Numbered from the stretch's first letter, positions 7,253 to 14,431 are shown. The stretch: DNA of 15,986 bases from Bryobacterales bacterium (GCA_003132865.1 PKYZ01000130.1:220-16205); one strand, 5' to 3'. Notes: generated by a model from the letters alone, not told the origin. Made by a program: numbers and translations.

Positions 7253-8509
7253 TTGGCCGCAGGCGCCACGTTCTTCCTCCACACCCCGGGTACAAGTCCG
7301 ACCCTCACGCAAGGCTGGGGTGAAGCAACCGCTTCCGACGGCGTGCAGATCTATGCCGTCTTTAGGACCACGCCGGGCGGGCAAGGCACCGCTCCCGCCG
7401 TGGCAATCGGGAACCACGTACTGGTGCCCTTCGACAACACCAATGGCAACGTCACCGCAATGGCCGTGGCGAACCCCACGGCTTCTAGCGAAACCGTTTC
7501 CGTGTCTTTTCAGAGCGCGGGCGGAGCGATTTCGCAGGCATCCCTGACCATCCCGGCCAACGGACACCAGGCCTTCACATTTCCGACGCAGTTCGCGGGG
7601 ACCGCCAACGGCCAGGGCCTCGCCGAATTCTACGCTGCAAACGGCGGCTTCTCCTTGATCGGACTCCTATTCGATCCGGTCGGCTTTTCCACGGCTCCGG
7701 CCTATCCCGAGTCCGGGCCTGTCGTTATCGGCGTCCCCGACCCCCTAAAGTGCGTTGTAGGCCCGCTTCTCCCGGGGTGCCCGGAACCTCCCCTTTTGGT
7801 CACAACGTTCGCCGCCATCATCGACTCGAGCCCGGTCCAAATCACGATCACACCCGGTACCAGCAACGGAACCTATAACGCCGCAGTCAGCGGGACCGTC
7901 AACAGTGCGGCAGTCAGCGGGTCTTTCGTGGGAGGAACCGTCACGCTCACGAGCCCAGTCACCTTTGCCTTCACTTCAGTCGGCCCCCAGTCTACATTCA
8001 GCAGCGGTTCGCTGAACTTTGTCTTGGCGGGAACAGCCTTTGACGCGTCTATCGGCGAGGGTCAGGGAAACGTTACCGGTTCGATAACGTTGAATAACGT
8101 CGGGAGCGGCGCAATCAGTGGCGCCTACGCCGAATTGATCCCGTTGCCGGCACCGGCCCTGACGTTCTCCGTGCAATCGCAGTCCCTCGGCACTACGGAC
8201 AACCTGTTGATGGCCGTGACCAACACCGGCGCAGTTGCGGCCACCAATGTGACGATTACATCGATTAGCGGGATCACAGCGTACGGCGCGACGCTCGTCT
8301 ACGTGCCGGGACTGCTGAATCCGCCGTTCGCGGTGCCAGGCGCTGCGAATCTGGCGCCCGGAGCTACCTCCGATTTCAACTTGTTCTTCCAGGCAACCTC
8401 CGGAAGCGCTGGAACGCCGTTCAGCTTCATCATCACGGCTGAGGCGGATAACGTGCCGGCGTTCACGACGACGATCAACATCACGACGGGCGAGGTACTC
8501 GTTCACTAA
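7253..8509 (+). CDS. Intact C-terminal reading frame of the frameshifted secreted protein
   Basis: A 418-codon open frame that can formally start at a TTG (7253). No ribosome binding site or signal peptide belongs to that start, so it is best regarded as the downstream part of the gene that starts at 6817. Content in order: the second half of the GGGWQTT-type domain (AAGATFFLHTPG, GWGEATASDGVQIYAVFR, VLVPFDNTNGNVTAMAVANP); a Cys-containing linker (KCVVGPLLPGCPEPP); a Gly/Ser/Thr-rich beta segment with GTYNAAVSGTVNSAAVSGSF-like repetition; and a final module of alternating strands beginning ALTFSVQSQSLGTTDN, similar in style to CARDB or Ig-like domains. No sorting signal such as PEP-CTERM is visible at the C-terminus, which ends in TGEVLVH. 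Absence of stops over 1.2 kb shows that decay, if real, is recent. Confidence 0.55.
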   Translation: MAAGATFFLHTPGTSPTLTQGWGEATASDGVQIYAVFRTTPGGQGTAPAVAIGNHVLVPFDNTNGNVTAMAVANPTASSETVSVSFQSAGGAISQASLTIPANGHQAFTFPTQFAGTANGQGLAEFYAANGGFSLIGLLFDPVGFSTAPAYPESGPVVIGVPDPLKCVVGPLLPGCPEPPLLVTTFAAIIDSSPVQITITPGTSNGTYNAAVSGTVNSAAVSGSFVGGTVTLTSPVTFAFTSVGPQSTFSSGSLNFVLAGTAFDASIGEGQGNVTGSITLNNVGSGAISGAYAELIPLPAPALTFSVQSQSLGTTDNLLMAVTNTGAVAATNVTITSISGITAYGATLVYVPGLLNPPFAVPGAANLAPGATSDFNLFFQATSGSAGTPFSFIITAEADNVPAFTTTINITTGEVLVH

Positions 8510-8635
8510 CTCAGCGGCATTCTCGAAGCCGCGTGGCGCGCGCCGCGATTCGCCGCCGTTGCGATCCCACCGTGGGCCGCTGTCCGGCCCCTGCTGCATG
8601 GGATGGGTGCGCGGCTTGTTATCATGGTGAGTGAA

Positions 8636-9223
8636 ATGAAATGGGCTCTGTCGCTACTCTGTTGCCTTAGCAGTTGCCTTAACGGGGCTGCCGCCGCGGA
8701 ACTCACCGGTGTGCGGACCGTGTATCTGATGCCCATGGGCCACAGCCTCGACCAGTTCATCGCCAACCGCCTCACGCGCATGCATGTGCTCCAGGTGGTC
8801 ACCGATCCGGCCAAGGCCGACACCATCTTCACCGACCAGGTGGGCGCGTCGCTGGAGGACCGGTTAAAAGACTTGTATCCGCCGCCGCCCTCGCCGGAAG
8901 CCAAAGAGGCGGCCAAAGAAAAAGAGGCCGCCAAAGAGGCCGCCGCCAAAGAAAAGGCAGAAAAGCCCGAAAAGCAAAGCGCACCTCCGGCCCAGGGTTC
9001 ACCCTCGCTTCTGGGAGATACCGTCAACAAGGCCGACAAAGCCGGCATCATGGGTGTCTCGGGCCGTGGCCGCGGAACCATCTTCCTGGTGGACGTGAAG
9101 TCCCGCCAAGTGCTGTGGTCGGCCTTCGAAAAGCCCAAGAACTCCAGTCCGCACGAACTGGACCATACTGCCGAGCGCGTCGTGAAGTTGCTCAAAGAGG
9201 ACCTCTCGGCGAAGGCGAAGTAG
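8636..9223 (+). CDS. Small exported protein with a Lys/Glu/Ala-rich central linker, function unknown
   Basis: From the ATG at 8636 the product is 195 residues: MKWALSLLCCLSSCLNGAAA is a signal peptide and GGTGAG-like bases (GGTGAG at 8626-8631) serve as ribosome binding site. ATGs at 8603 and 8624 would add 11 or 4 residues ahead of the signal peptide and are less likely. The mature protein has an alpha/beta N-domain (GVRTVYLMPMGHSLDQFIAN, then VVTDPAKADTIFTDQVGASL), a low-complexity linker of Pro and then KEAAKEK-type repeats (about 84-120), and a C-domain with GRGRGTIFLVDVKSRQVLWS followed by a helix (ELDHTAERVVKLLKEDL). The split order resembles small envelope proteins that report or bind at the cell surface, but I do not recognise a named family. 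Its 3' end overlaps the convergent glycosyltransferase gene by 32 bases. Confidence 0.75.
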   Translation: MKWALSLLCCLSSCLNGAAAAELTGVRTVYLMPMGHSLDQFIANRLTRMHVLQVVTDPAKADTIFTDQVGASLEDRLKDLYPPPPSPEAKEAAKEKEAAKEAAAKEKAEKPEKQSAPPAQGSPSLLGDTVNKADKAGIMGVSGRGRGTIFLVDVKSRQVLWSAFEKPKNSSPHELDHTAERVVKLLKEDLSAKAK

Positions 9224-11591
9224 GGTTCTTTTCTCGCACGGCGTCCCAATAACTCTCCACCAGCCGCGCTGTGATCGCGGCCATGTCCCAGTTCGCCACG
9301 ACCTCGGCGCGCGCGCGCGCGGCCATCTCCGCGGCCAGCGGCGGGTCGTCCAAAACCTGCAGCACCTTCTCCGCGAACGGTTCCGGCTGGTCCGCGAGCA
9401 GACAGAACTCCCCGTCCTGGCGCGCCAGTCCCTCGGCGCCAATCCGCGTCGAGACTACCGGAATGCCGCTGGCGAAAGCTTCGAGCAGCTTGACGCGCAC
9501 GCCCGAACCGCTCCGCACGGGGCACACGAACACCGCGTAGCGGGCCAGCGGCTCGCGGATGTCTTCCACGAACCCGCGCATTTCGACGGCCGGCGCGCTA
9601 TCCGGGTAAGGATGCCGCTGCGGCGCATCCGATCCGACCACCACCAGCCGCGCCTCCGGCCGCCGCGCCTGCTTCTGACGAGCCGTGATGCGCGGCAGCA
9701 CCTCATTCACGAACCAATCGAGCGCCACAACGTTGGGTTCGTGCTGGAAGCTTCCCACAAACAGCATGGTGAACGTTTCCCGCCCGCCGGGCGAGAAATC
9801 ATAGCGCGCGGTGTCGATGCCCGCCCGCAGACCCGCTTGCAGGCGGCCGCGAAGCGCGCCTTTGCGTGGCAGAAAACCGGCCAGGTATTCCCCGTTTTCC
9901 CGCGTGCACACCTGCACCCGGTCGCAGCGCGGCAGCATGCCTAACTCGTAGCGCAGCGCCCGGAGATACTCGTAGCGCGCCTTGATCCTGGCGAGCGTTC
10001 CAGGCATGTGCGCGAGGCCGCGCGCGATGGATTGGAAATAGATATCGTGCTCGAACAGGATGGTGGGAATGTGGCGATACGCGCGCGCATATTGTCCGAG
10101 CGGCGTGTATTCGAGCTGCACTACGTCGATCCGCTTCAGATAGATCTGGCGGTGAATGAGCCAGTCCAGATCTTCGTTGGCGAACTCGGAGACCGCATGC
10201 GGCCGCATGGAACCCAGGCTTGCAGGCATGGGCGGCCGCACCAGGAACTCGGCCGACGCGCAGAAACTCCGCAGCTCCTCCTGCGCGGAAGCCTGCGATG
10301 GCTCGTCCAACATCGCCACCACGTGCACCGTCGCGAGCTTGGCCAGCTCCCGCAGCGTTTGATACATGAAGACACCGCCACCGTGCACGGGCGGGCAAAT
10401 GGGATACGGCGAAACGAACAGCACGCGAAGTTTATTCTGAGCCGCGACCGTAAGGGAGCGGTCCCCCCCAAACCGGTCCCGGAAGTATCCCCCCAACGGT
10501 CTCCGGAACGCTTCCGTATCGTCCACCACGGCCAGGCCGCGTGCCCGCCAGCGCGAAGCTATCGCGCTGGGAAGCTGCCGGAACGCGCGCCACCACCCGT
10601 CCAGATTAGCCCGGCCCGGCGCGTCGCCGGATGCCAGGCTGAGCAGCACTCCGCCATAACTGAAGAAGAAGTGCGCCGCCAGGCGACGCCAATCATGGAT
10701 ATTCTTCCAGCAGAACAGCAGGTAATTCTTCTTGAGCACCGCCTGTATTTGTGCTTCGCTGAAGCGCTTGCCGATAGTGCCGCGGTGCTCGTGATACACG
10801 ATGCTGCGCGGCTGATACAGCACCTTCCAGCCGCGCTTCCAAGCCATATAACCCAGGTCGGTGTCTTCCAGGTAGAAGGGCGCCAGCAGTATGTCGAACC
10901 CGCCCAGCTCCAGAAACTTTCGCCGGTCGAAGGCGCAGGATCCGCCGCCGCCGTAGAAGCACGGAAACAAATCGGCTAGGCCAGAGTCGACGCGATGCCG
11001 CACTTTCAGGCCGCCATCCTGCCACCAGCCCTGCGTCAGTCCTGTCTCTTCGCGCAGCTTAGCCGGATCGCGGAAGAAAATCTGGCAAGAGACGGCGAAC
11101 ACGCGCTCGTCGCGGAAACCTTCGACGAGCGGCGGCAGGAAATCCGGCGACACCTGCATATCGCTGTTCAGCAGCACGACGATGTCGTTCCTGGCGGCGC
11201 GGAATCCGGCATTCGAGCCGCCGCCAAAACCGAGATTCCGCTCGAGCGCCAACACCTTCACGTCCGGAAACGCCCTCCGCACGAACTCGGCGCTGCCATC
11301 CGCCGAGCCATTGTCGACCACGATGATCTCGTTTTCCGGATTGTGGGACAGGGCGGCGATTACCGACGGGAGGTAGCGCTCGAGGAGGTCGCGCCCGTTC
11401 CAGTTGGGGATCACGACGGTGGCGGATGCGGGGAGCGGGGCGGCCTGGGAGGCCGCCGCAGGCTGCGAGCCTGCCCCACAGAGGCGCCACAGCAAGTCGG
11501 TAAGGGCGAGCGACAACACCGCGGCCAACCACATCAGCGGGGAGAGGACCAGGAGGAAGACTGTCCGCACGAAGCGCGTGAGCGGGATCAT
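9192..11591 (-). CDS. Membrane-anchored bifunctional glycosyltransferase (GT2-GT4 fusion)
   Basis: A 799-residue two-enzyme protein. Residues 8-36 form one or two hydrophobic membrane helices (VFLLVLSPLMWLAAVLSLAL). A linker at 38-56 leads to a GT2 domain (57 to about 330): VVIPNWNGRDLL, VVDNGSADGS (91-100), LLNSDMQVSP (140-149, metal site) and YLEDTDLGYMAWKRG (240-254). After a second linker (about 372-386) comes a GT4 domain (388-783): LRVLFVSPYPICPPVHGGG, FVGSFQHEPNVVALDW (611-626) and the donor-binding SGSGVRVKLLEAFASGIPVV (694-713). Such fusions make two successive linkages of a polysaccharide repeat. The ATG overlaps the methyltransferase stop by four bases (11588-11591). The last residues (PTSPSPRGPL) overlap the convergent plus-strand gene. 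Both linkers coincide with repeat-like DNA (see the two repeat entries). The sugars transferred are unknown. Confidence 0.9.
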   Translation of the reverse strand: MIPLTRFVRTVFLLVLSPLMWLAAVLSLALTDLLWRLCGAGSQPAAASQAAPLPASATVVIPNWNGRDLLERYLPSVIAALSHNPENEIIVVDNGSADGSAEFVRRAFPDVKVLALERNLGFGGGSNAGFRAARNDIVVLLNSDMQVSPDFLPPLVEGFRDERVFAVSCQIFFRDPAKLREETGLTQGWWQDGGLKVRHRVDSGLADLFPCFYGGGGSCAFDRRKFLELGGFDILLAPFYLEDTDLGYMAWKRGWKVLYQPRSIVYHEHRGTIGKRFSEAQIQAVLKKNYLLFCWKNIHDWRRLAAHFFFSYGGVLLSLASGDAPGRANLDGWWRAFRQLPSAIASRWRARGLAVVDDTEAFRRPLGGYFRDRFGGDRSLTVAAQNKLRVLFVSPYPICPPVHGGGVFMYQTLRELAKLATVHVVAMLDEPSQASAQEELRSFCASAEFLVRPPMPASLGSMRPHAVSEFANEDLDWLIHRQIYLKRIDVVQLEYTPLGQYARAYRHIPTILFEHDIYFQSIARGLAHMPGTLARIKARYEYLRALRYELGMLPRCDRVQVCTRENGEYLAGFLPRKGALRGRLQAGLRAGIDTARYDFSPGGRETFTMLFVGSFQHEPNVVALDWFVNEVLPRITARQKQARRPEARLVVVGSDAPQRHPYPDSAPAVEMRGFVEDIREPLARYAVFVCPVRSGSGVRVKLLEAFASGIPVVSTRIGAEGLARQDGEFCLLADQPEPFAEKVLQVLDDPPLAAEMAARARAEVVANWDMAAITARLVESYWDAVREKNPTSPSPRGPL
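10446..10463. repeat. Repeat-like inverted sequence within the GT2-GT4 linker
   Basis: GACCG (10446-10450) and CGGTC (10459-10463) flank TAAGGGAG, preceded by GAGCCGC (10439-10445) and followed by a run of seven C (10463-10469). From memory, GCCGCGACCGTAAGGGAGCGGTC-like sequence is a recurrent interspersed element in some Acidobacteria and Planctomycetes genomes; that is recollection, not a search. On the coding strand it supplies GGDRSLTVAAQ at residues 375-385, exactly between the GT2 and GT4 domains. Confidence 0.45.
11439..11474. repeat. Twin-hairpin (REP-like) element inside the N-terminal linker of the GT fusion
   Basis: Two perfect hairpins stand back to back with no spacer: GGCGGCCT-GGG-AGGCCGCC (11439-11457, 8-bp stem, 3-base loop) and GCAGGCT-GCG-AGCCTGC (11458-11474, 7-bp stem, 3-base loop), followed by CCCCACAG. 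This is the shape of REP/BIME-type palindromic elements. It lies in frame and encodes CGAGSQPAAASQAAP between the membrane helix and the GT2 domain. The structure is seen directly; membership of a dispersed family is inferred. Confidence 0.6.
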
Positions 11592-12817
11592 TGCAGATCG
11601 GCGTCAGGTCCCAACCCGACGCGTCGGCCCAGCCGCACCCAGCGCGAAGCCTCCAGCAGGGCCAGCTTGCGGCGAAGTTGCTCCACCTCGGCGTTGAGCC
11701 CTTGCGCCCAGCGCGTGCGCTCTTCCACGGTCTTCTCCGCCTTGTGCAGATACTCGACGCACTGCGCCAGCTCCTGCAGCTTGGCGTCGAGTTGCGCATT
11801 CAACTGCTGCGCCCATTCCGACTTCGCGCGGTTTTCCTGGTCCAGCTCTGCGATTCTGGCCTGGCCGGCGGCCTGCGCGGCAGCCAGTTCTTCCTGAAGC
11901 TCCTGAATGCGCGCGCCGCTGGCTGCCAATTCCCGGTCCAGCCGCTCGGCCCAGCGGTTGCTCTCTTCCATCTCCGTCGTCAGTTTGCGATGCTCCCGGC
12001 CCAAATCCGCCAGATCCCGCTGGGCTTCTTCCAGCCAACCGTCCTTCCGCCGCAGTTCGCCTTCGAGTAGCGCGATGTGCGTCTCTCTCTCGCGCAGCAC
12101 GTTCGCCGCGCTGGGAACATAGACGAACGTGGGATTGCCGGTCTGCGGCCGGTGCGCGCAAACCGCCACGAAGAAGTGCGATTCCGCGGGCGGCGTTTCG
12201 CCGCCATCCACGCGGACCTCGGTGGTCCCGCCAGCCTCTGCCGCCTGCATGGGGCGGAATGCCACGCCCTCCACGTGGTTTTCCAGGAACAGCGAAATAT
12301 GCGGGAAAATGGCCGATAATTCGGCCCGGAACTCATCGAACTCGAACTCGTGCGCGTGGAACGGATTGGCGCCCACTTGGCTCCGCGATTCCGCGTAGTA
12401 GAGCTTGTTGGGTGTGGAGACGATGAACTGTCCGGTGGGCGCCAGCACCCGCCGCACTTCCAGCAGGAAGTCCCGCCAGCCGGGCAGGTGCTCGATCACC
12501 TCGAAAGCCACCACCAGATCGAAGGCCGCGTCCGGATGCGGCAATGCGGTACAGGAAGCCCGTTCGAATTCGAGATACGGCAGCCGGTAATGCGCGCGCG
12601 CGAAGGTCACAGCCTCCGCCGCGATATCCGCGCCAACCACCGAGAGCGCCGATTTCGCCAGCTCCGCCGCGCCGTAGCCCGCGCCGCAGCCGGCATCCAA
12701 CACCCGCTTGCCGCGCGCCAGGCGCGCCGCGAACGCGTAGCGCGCCATGTGCTCGTTCAGGAGGTCCGCATCCACCCGACCCGGAATCACGCGCTCGCCG
12801 GTAAATTCGACCTGCAT
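11588..12817 (-). CDS. SAM-dependent methyltransferase with long C-terminal coiled coil
   Basis: From the ATG at 12817 the protein has 409 residues and begins MQVEFTGERVIPG, the usual N-terminus of this class. The longer frame to 12868 would intrude into the ABC gene and is rejected. Residues 39-49 (VLDAGCGAGYG) are the SAM-binding motif I and VVGAD (60-64) motif II. FDLVVAFEVIEHLPGW (99-114) and the post-motif FIVSTPNK (131-138) complete a class I, Methyltransf_11-type domain. Residues about 240-390 are a continuous charged heptad-like coiled coil with three WAxxL segments, ending in ASRWVRLGRRVGLGP, a basic amphipathic tail that may touch the membrane. It sits 4 bases after the Wzt-like gene and overlaps the fusion glycosyltransferase by four bases. 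By analogy with WbdD, it may methylate the end of the glycan and set its length; this is inference, and no kinase domain is present. Confidence 0.88.
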   Translation of the reverse strand: MQVEFTGERVIPGRVDADLLNEHMARYAFAARLARGKRVLDAGCGAGYGAAELAKSALSVVGADIAAEAVTFARAHYRLPYLEFERASCTALPHPDAAFDLVVAFEVIEHLPGWRDFLLEVRRVLAPTGQFIVSTPNKLYYAESRSQVGANPFHAHEFEFDEFRAELSAIFPHISLFLENHVEGVAFRPMQAAEAGGTTEVRVDGGETPPAESHFFVAVCAHRPQTGNPTFVYVPSAANVLRERETHIALLEGELRRKDGWLEEAQRDLADLGREHRKLTTEMEESNRWAERLDRELAASGARIQELQEELAAAQAAGQARIAELDQENRAKSEWAQQLNAQLDAKLQELAQCVEYLHKAEKTVEERTRWAQGLNAEVEQLRRKLALLEASRWVRLGRRVGLGPDADLQ

Positions 12818-12821
12818 GGCT

Positions 12822-14132
12822 TCAACCAACGCGGTGCTCCGCGATCTCGGTGGGCGCGAGCCGCGCATTCACTTCCACACGGCACGGCAGGCGCAGAAAT
12901 CCGTAGATCTCGCCCGGAGAGTGGCCCATCTGCAGCGCGATGGCATTGTCGATCCAGTCGCACATCTTGTAGCCCAACAGGGTGCCGTCGGCGATGGCCG
13001 GCGAAAAAGAAAAGGAGGCGGGATACAACTCCGGCATCTCGAGATGAAAGTCCACCGTATAGACATCGTCCGGCATCATGGCGGGCAGATCGTAACCTTC
13101 GCGCGCGGTGTTGGTGCCCGAGAAATCGATGCCGAGCTGGTTGCGCATCATGAATCCCACGATGGGCTGCGCGATCTCGCCGCGCGCGCGCACGCTGATG
13201 CGCACGGTGATGCGCTGCGACGGCTCCAGAAGGTGCACGGGGTCGCCTTGCGCATCCAGCACGGCGATTCCCAACACTTCCGCGCGGCCGTCGCCATAGC
13301 GGTGGTCGATGTTTGGAATGCGCTCGACGACTTCCGGAGCGCGCACGCGCGGGCCTGTGCGCGCACGCTCCGGCGAGCCTTTCAGCATCAGGTACGCCGA
13401 GTCCTTTTCCACCATGGCCGCCAGATACTTAGCCACCACCCGGTCCGTTTCGCCGATCTCCCGAAGGCGGCCTTGCTCCAGCCACAGGGCGCGGTCGCCG
13501 ATGGCATTTACATCGGCGAGGGCGTGGGAAACGAACAGAATCGTGACGCCCCGCGCGCGCAGTTCGTGCACCTTGCGCATGCAGCGCTGCCGGAAATAGA
13601 TGTCGCCCACCGCCAGGGCTTCGTCCACCAGCAGGATCTCCGGGTCCACGTTGATGGCTACCGCAAACGCGAGCCGGACGACCATACCGCTCGAATAGGT
13701 CTTCACCGGCTGGTTGATGAACTCGCCGATTTCGGCAAAGTCCTCGATATCCTTGTAGCGCTGGTCGATCTGCCTGGTGCTCAGGCCCAGGATGGATCCG
13801 TTCAAATAGACGTTATCGTGGCCGGTGAATTCGGGATTGAATCCGGCGCCCAGTTCCAGCAGAGCCGATACCCGCCCGTTCACCGTGAGCGAACCGCGGC
13901 TGGGTTGCAAAATGCCGGCCACCATTTGCAGCAGCGTGCTTTTGCCGGAGCCGTTTTCGCCGATGATGCAGAAGGTCTCGCCGCGGCGGATTTCGAAGCT
14001 GACGTCGTGCAGCGCCCAGAAATCCTGGTGGCACTTCAGCCGGTTGAACGAGAGCAACTCTTTGAGCCGGTCGCCCGGCGAGTCATAGATCGAGTAGCTC
14101 TTCGAGACACTCTGAAATTCGACGGCGTTCAC
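12822..14132 (-). CDS. wzt: Wzt-like polysaccharide ABC transporter ATP-binding protein with C-terminal sugar-recognition domain
   Basis: About 436 residues from the GTG at 14132 (MNAVEFQSVSKSYSIYDSPG), chosen because homologues start there and an AGG lies about nine bases upstream. A TTG at 14162 would add ten residues. The ATPase has Walker A GENGSGKST (58-66), a Wzt/TagH-type LLELGAGFNPEFTGHDNVY, signature YSSGM (146-150), Walker B ILLVDE (166-171) and the switch histidine in LFVSH (about 203). Residues about 270-420 match the Wzt_C beta-sandwich that, in O9a/O12-type systems, binds the chain terminus before export. The ATPase energises export of lipid-linked polysaccharide through a Wzm channel across the inner membrane. 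Wzm would normally be encoded next door, yet none is in the window. It is the first gene of a three-gene operon. Confidence 0.93.
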   Translation of the reverse strand: MNAVEFQSVSKSYSIYDSPGDRLKELLSFNRLKCHQDFWALHDVSFEIRRGETFCIIGENGSGKSTLLQMVAGILQPSRGSLTVNGRVSALLELGAGFNPEFTGHDNVYLNGSILGLSTRQIDQRYKDIEDFAEIGEFINQPVKTYSSGMVVRLAFAVAINVDPEILLVDEALAVGDIYFRQRCMRKVHELRARGVTILFVSHALADVNAIGDRALWLEQGRLREIGETDRVVAKYLAAMVEKDSAYLMLKGSPERARTGPRVRAPEVVERIPNIDHRYGDGRAEVLGIAVLDAQGDPVHLLEPSQRITVRISVRARGEIAQPIVGFMMRNQLGIDFSGTNTAREGYDLPAMMPDDVYTVDFHLEMPELYPASFSFSPAIADGTLLGYKMCDWIDNAIALQMGHSPGEIYGFLRLPCRVEVNARLAPTEIAEHRVG

Positions 14133-14198
14133 GTTCGGTGGCCTGGGAATTGCCTGGAACAATCAGTGTAGCGGAAGTGGACAGGAGGTTGGGAGGGC

Positions 14199-14227
14199 AA
14201 AAAAAGGAGCGGGCGGCCGCCAGTTCC
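14199..14227 (-). terminator. Candidate rho-independent terminator or attenuator upstream of the Wzt-like operon
   Basis: Read on the minus strand, GGAACTGGC-GGCC-GCCCGCTCC (14227 to 14206) folds into a hairpin with seven pairs and two mismatches around a GGCC loop. It is followed directly by seven T (14205 to 14199). It could end the sigma/anti-sigma transcript. It also lies only about 67 bases before the GTG of the ABC gene, so it could act as an attenuator if the operon promoter is upstream. Confidence 0.45.
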
Positions 14228-14431
14228 TGCTGCTAAATATTTCTTCCGGCCGGTGGAGTCCATTAGACTGCGGTGCAAAGACCGCGGCGCCTGTTGCAAA
14301 ATTGCGTTTGGCGCGTCACCACTCAGCGGCCGGTCAGCCTAGGAAGCCGGTAGCCGCCCATCTTGTGGACTGGTTCTATGTAACCTCCTTTTACAAGTGG
14401 GCTACCCCCAATGGGGTATCACGTACTCCCC

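Larger units (their letters stand above)
6817..8509 (+). pseudogene. Secreted beta-rich surface protein interrupted by two single-base frameshifts
   Basis: Three consecutive frames together encode one plausible protein of about 560 residues. Frame A (from 6817) supplies the signal peptide. Frame B (about 7053-7247) reads FAQLSVTSVVPQFVDGGG, WQTTLVLANTTASAATASL, then FYKETGAGGG up to STQN followed by TGA at 7248. Frame C (from 7250) continues SLAAGATFFLHTPG to the TAA at 8507-8509. Each switch corresponds to one missing base: one near the T-run at 7053-7055, one after AAAAC at 7243-7247, where a restored CTG would give QNLSLAAG. The first half matches the GGGWQTT-type secreted domain common in Solibacter-like Acidobacteria. 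The rest is Gly/Ser/Thr/Ala-rich beta sequence ending in an Ig/CARDB-like module (about 8155-8500). Function is unknown, probably surface or matrix. Either a recent pseudogene or sequencing errors would explain it. Confidence 0.7.

Noticed and set aside
8514..8532. GCGGC/GCCGC inverted repeat after the secreted-protein gene as a terminator
   Set aside because: The stem is only five pairs with a nine-base loop and no T-run follows, so it is within chance expectation for this GC content.
12747..14171. A 474-codon plus-strand open frame opposite the Wzt-like ATPase
   Set aside because: The minus strand encodes Walker A, signature and Walker B motifs in order. The plus frame is an antisense artefact with no recognisable domain.
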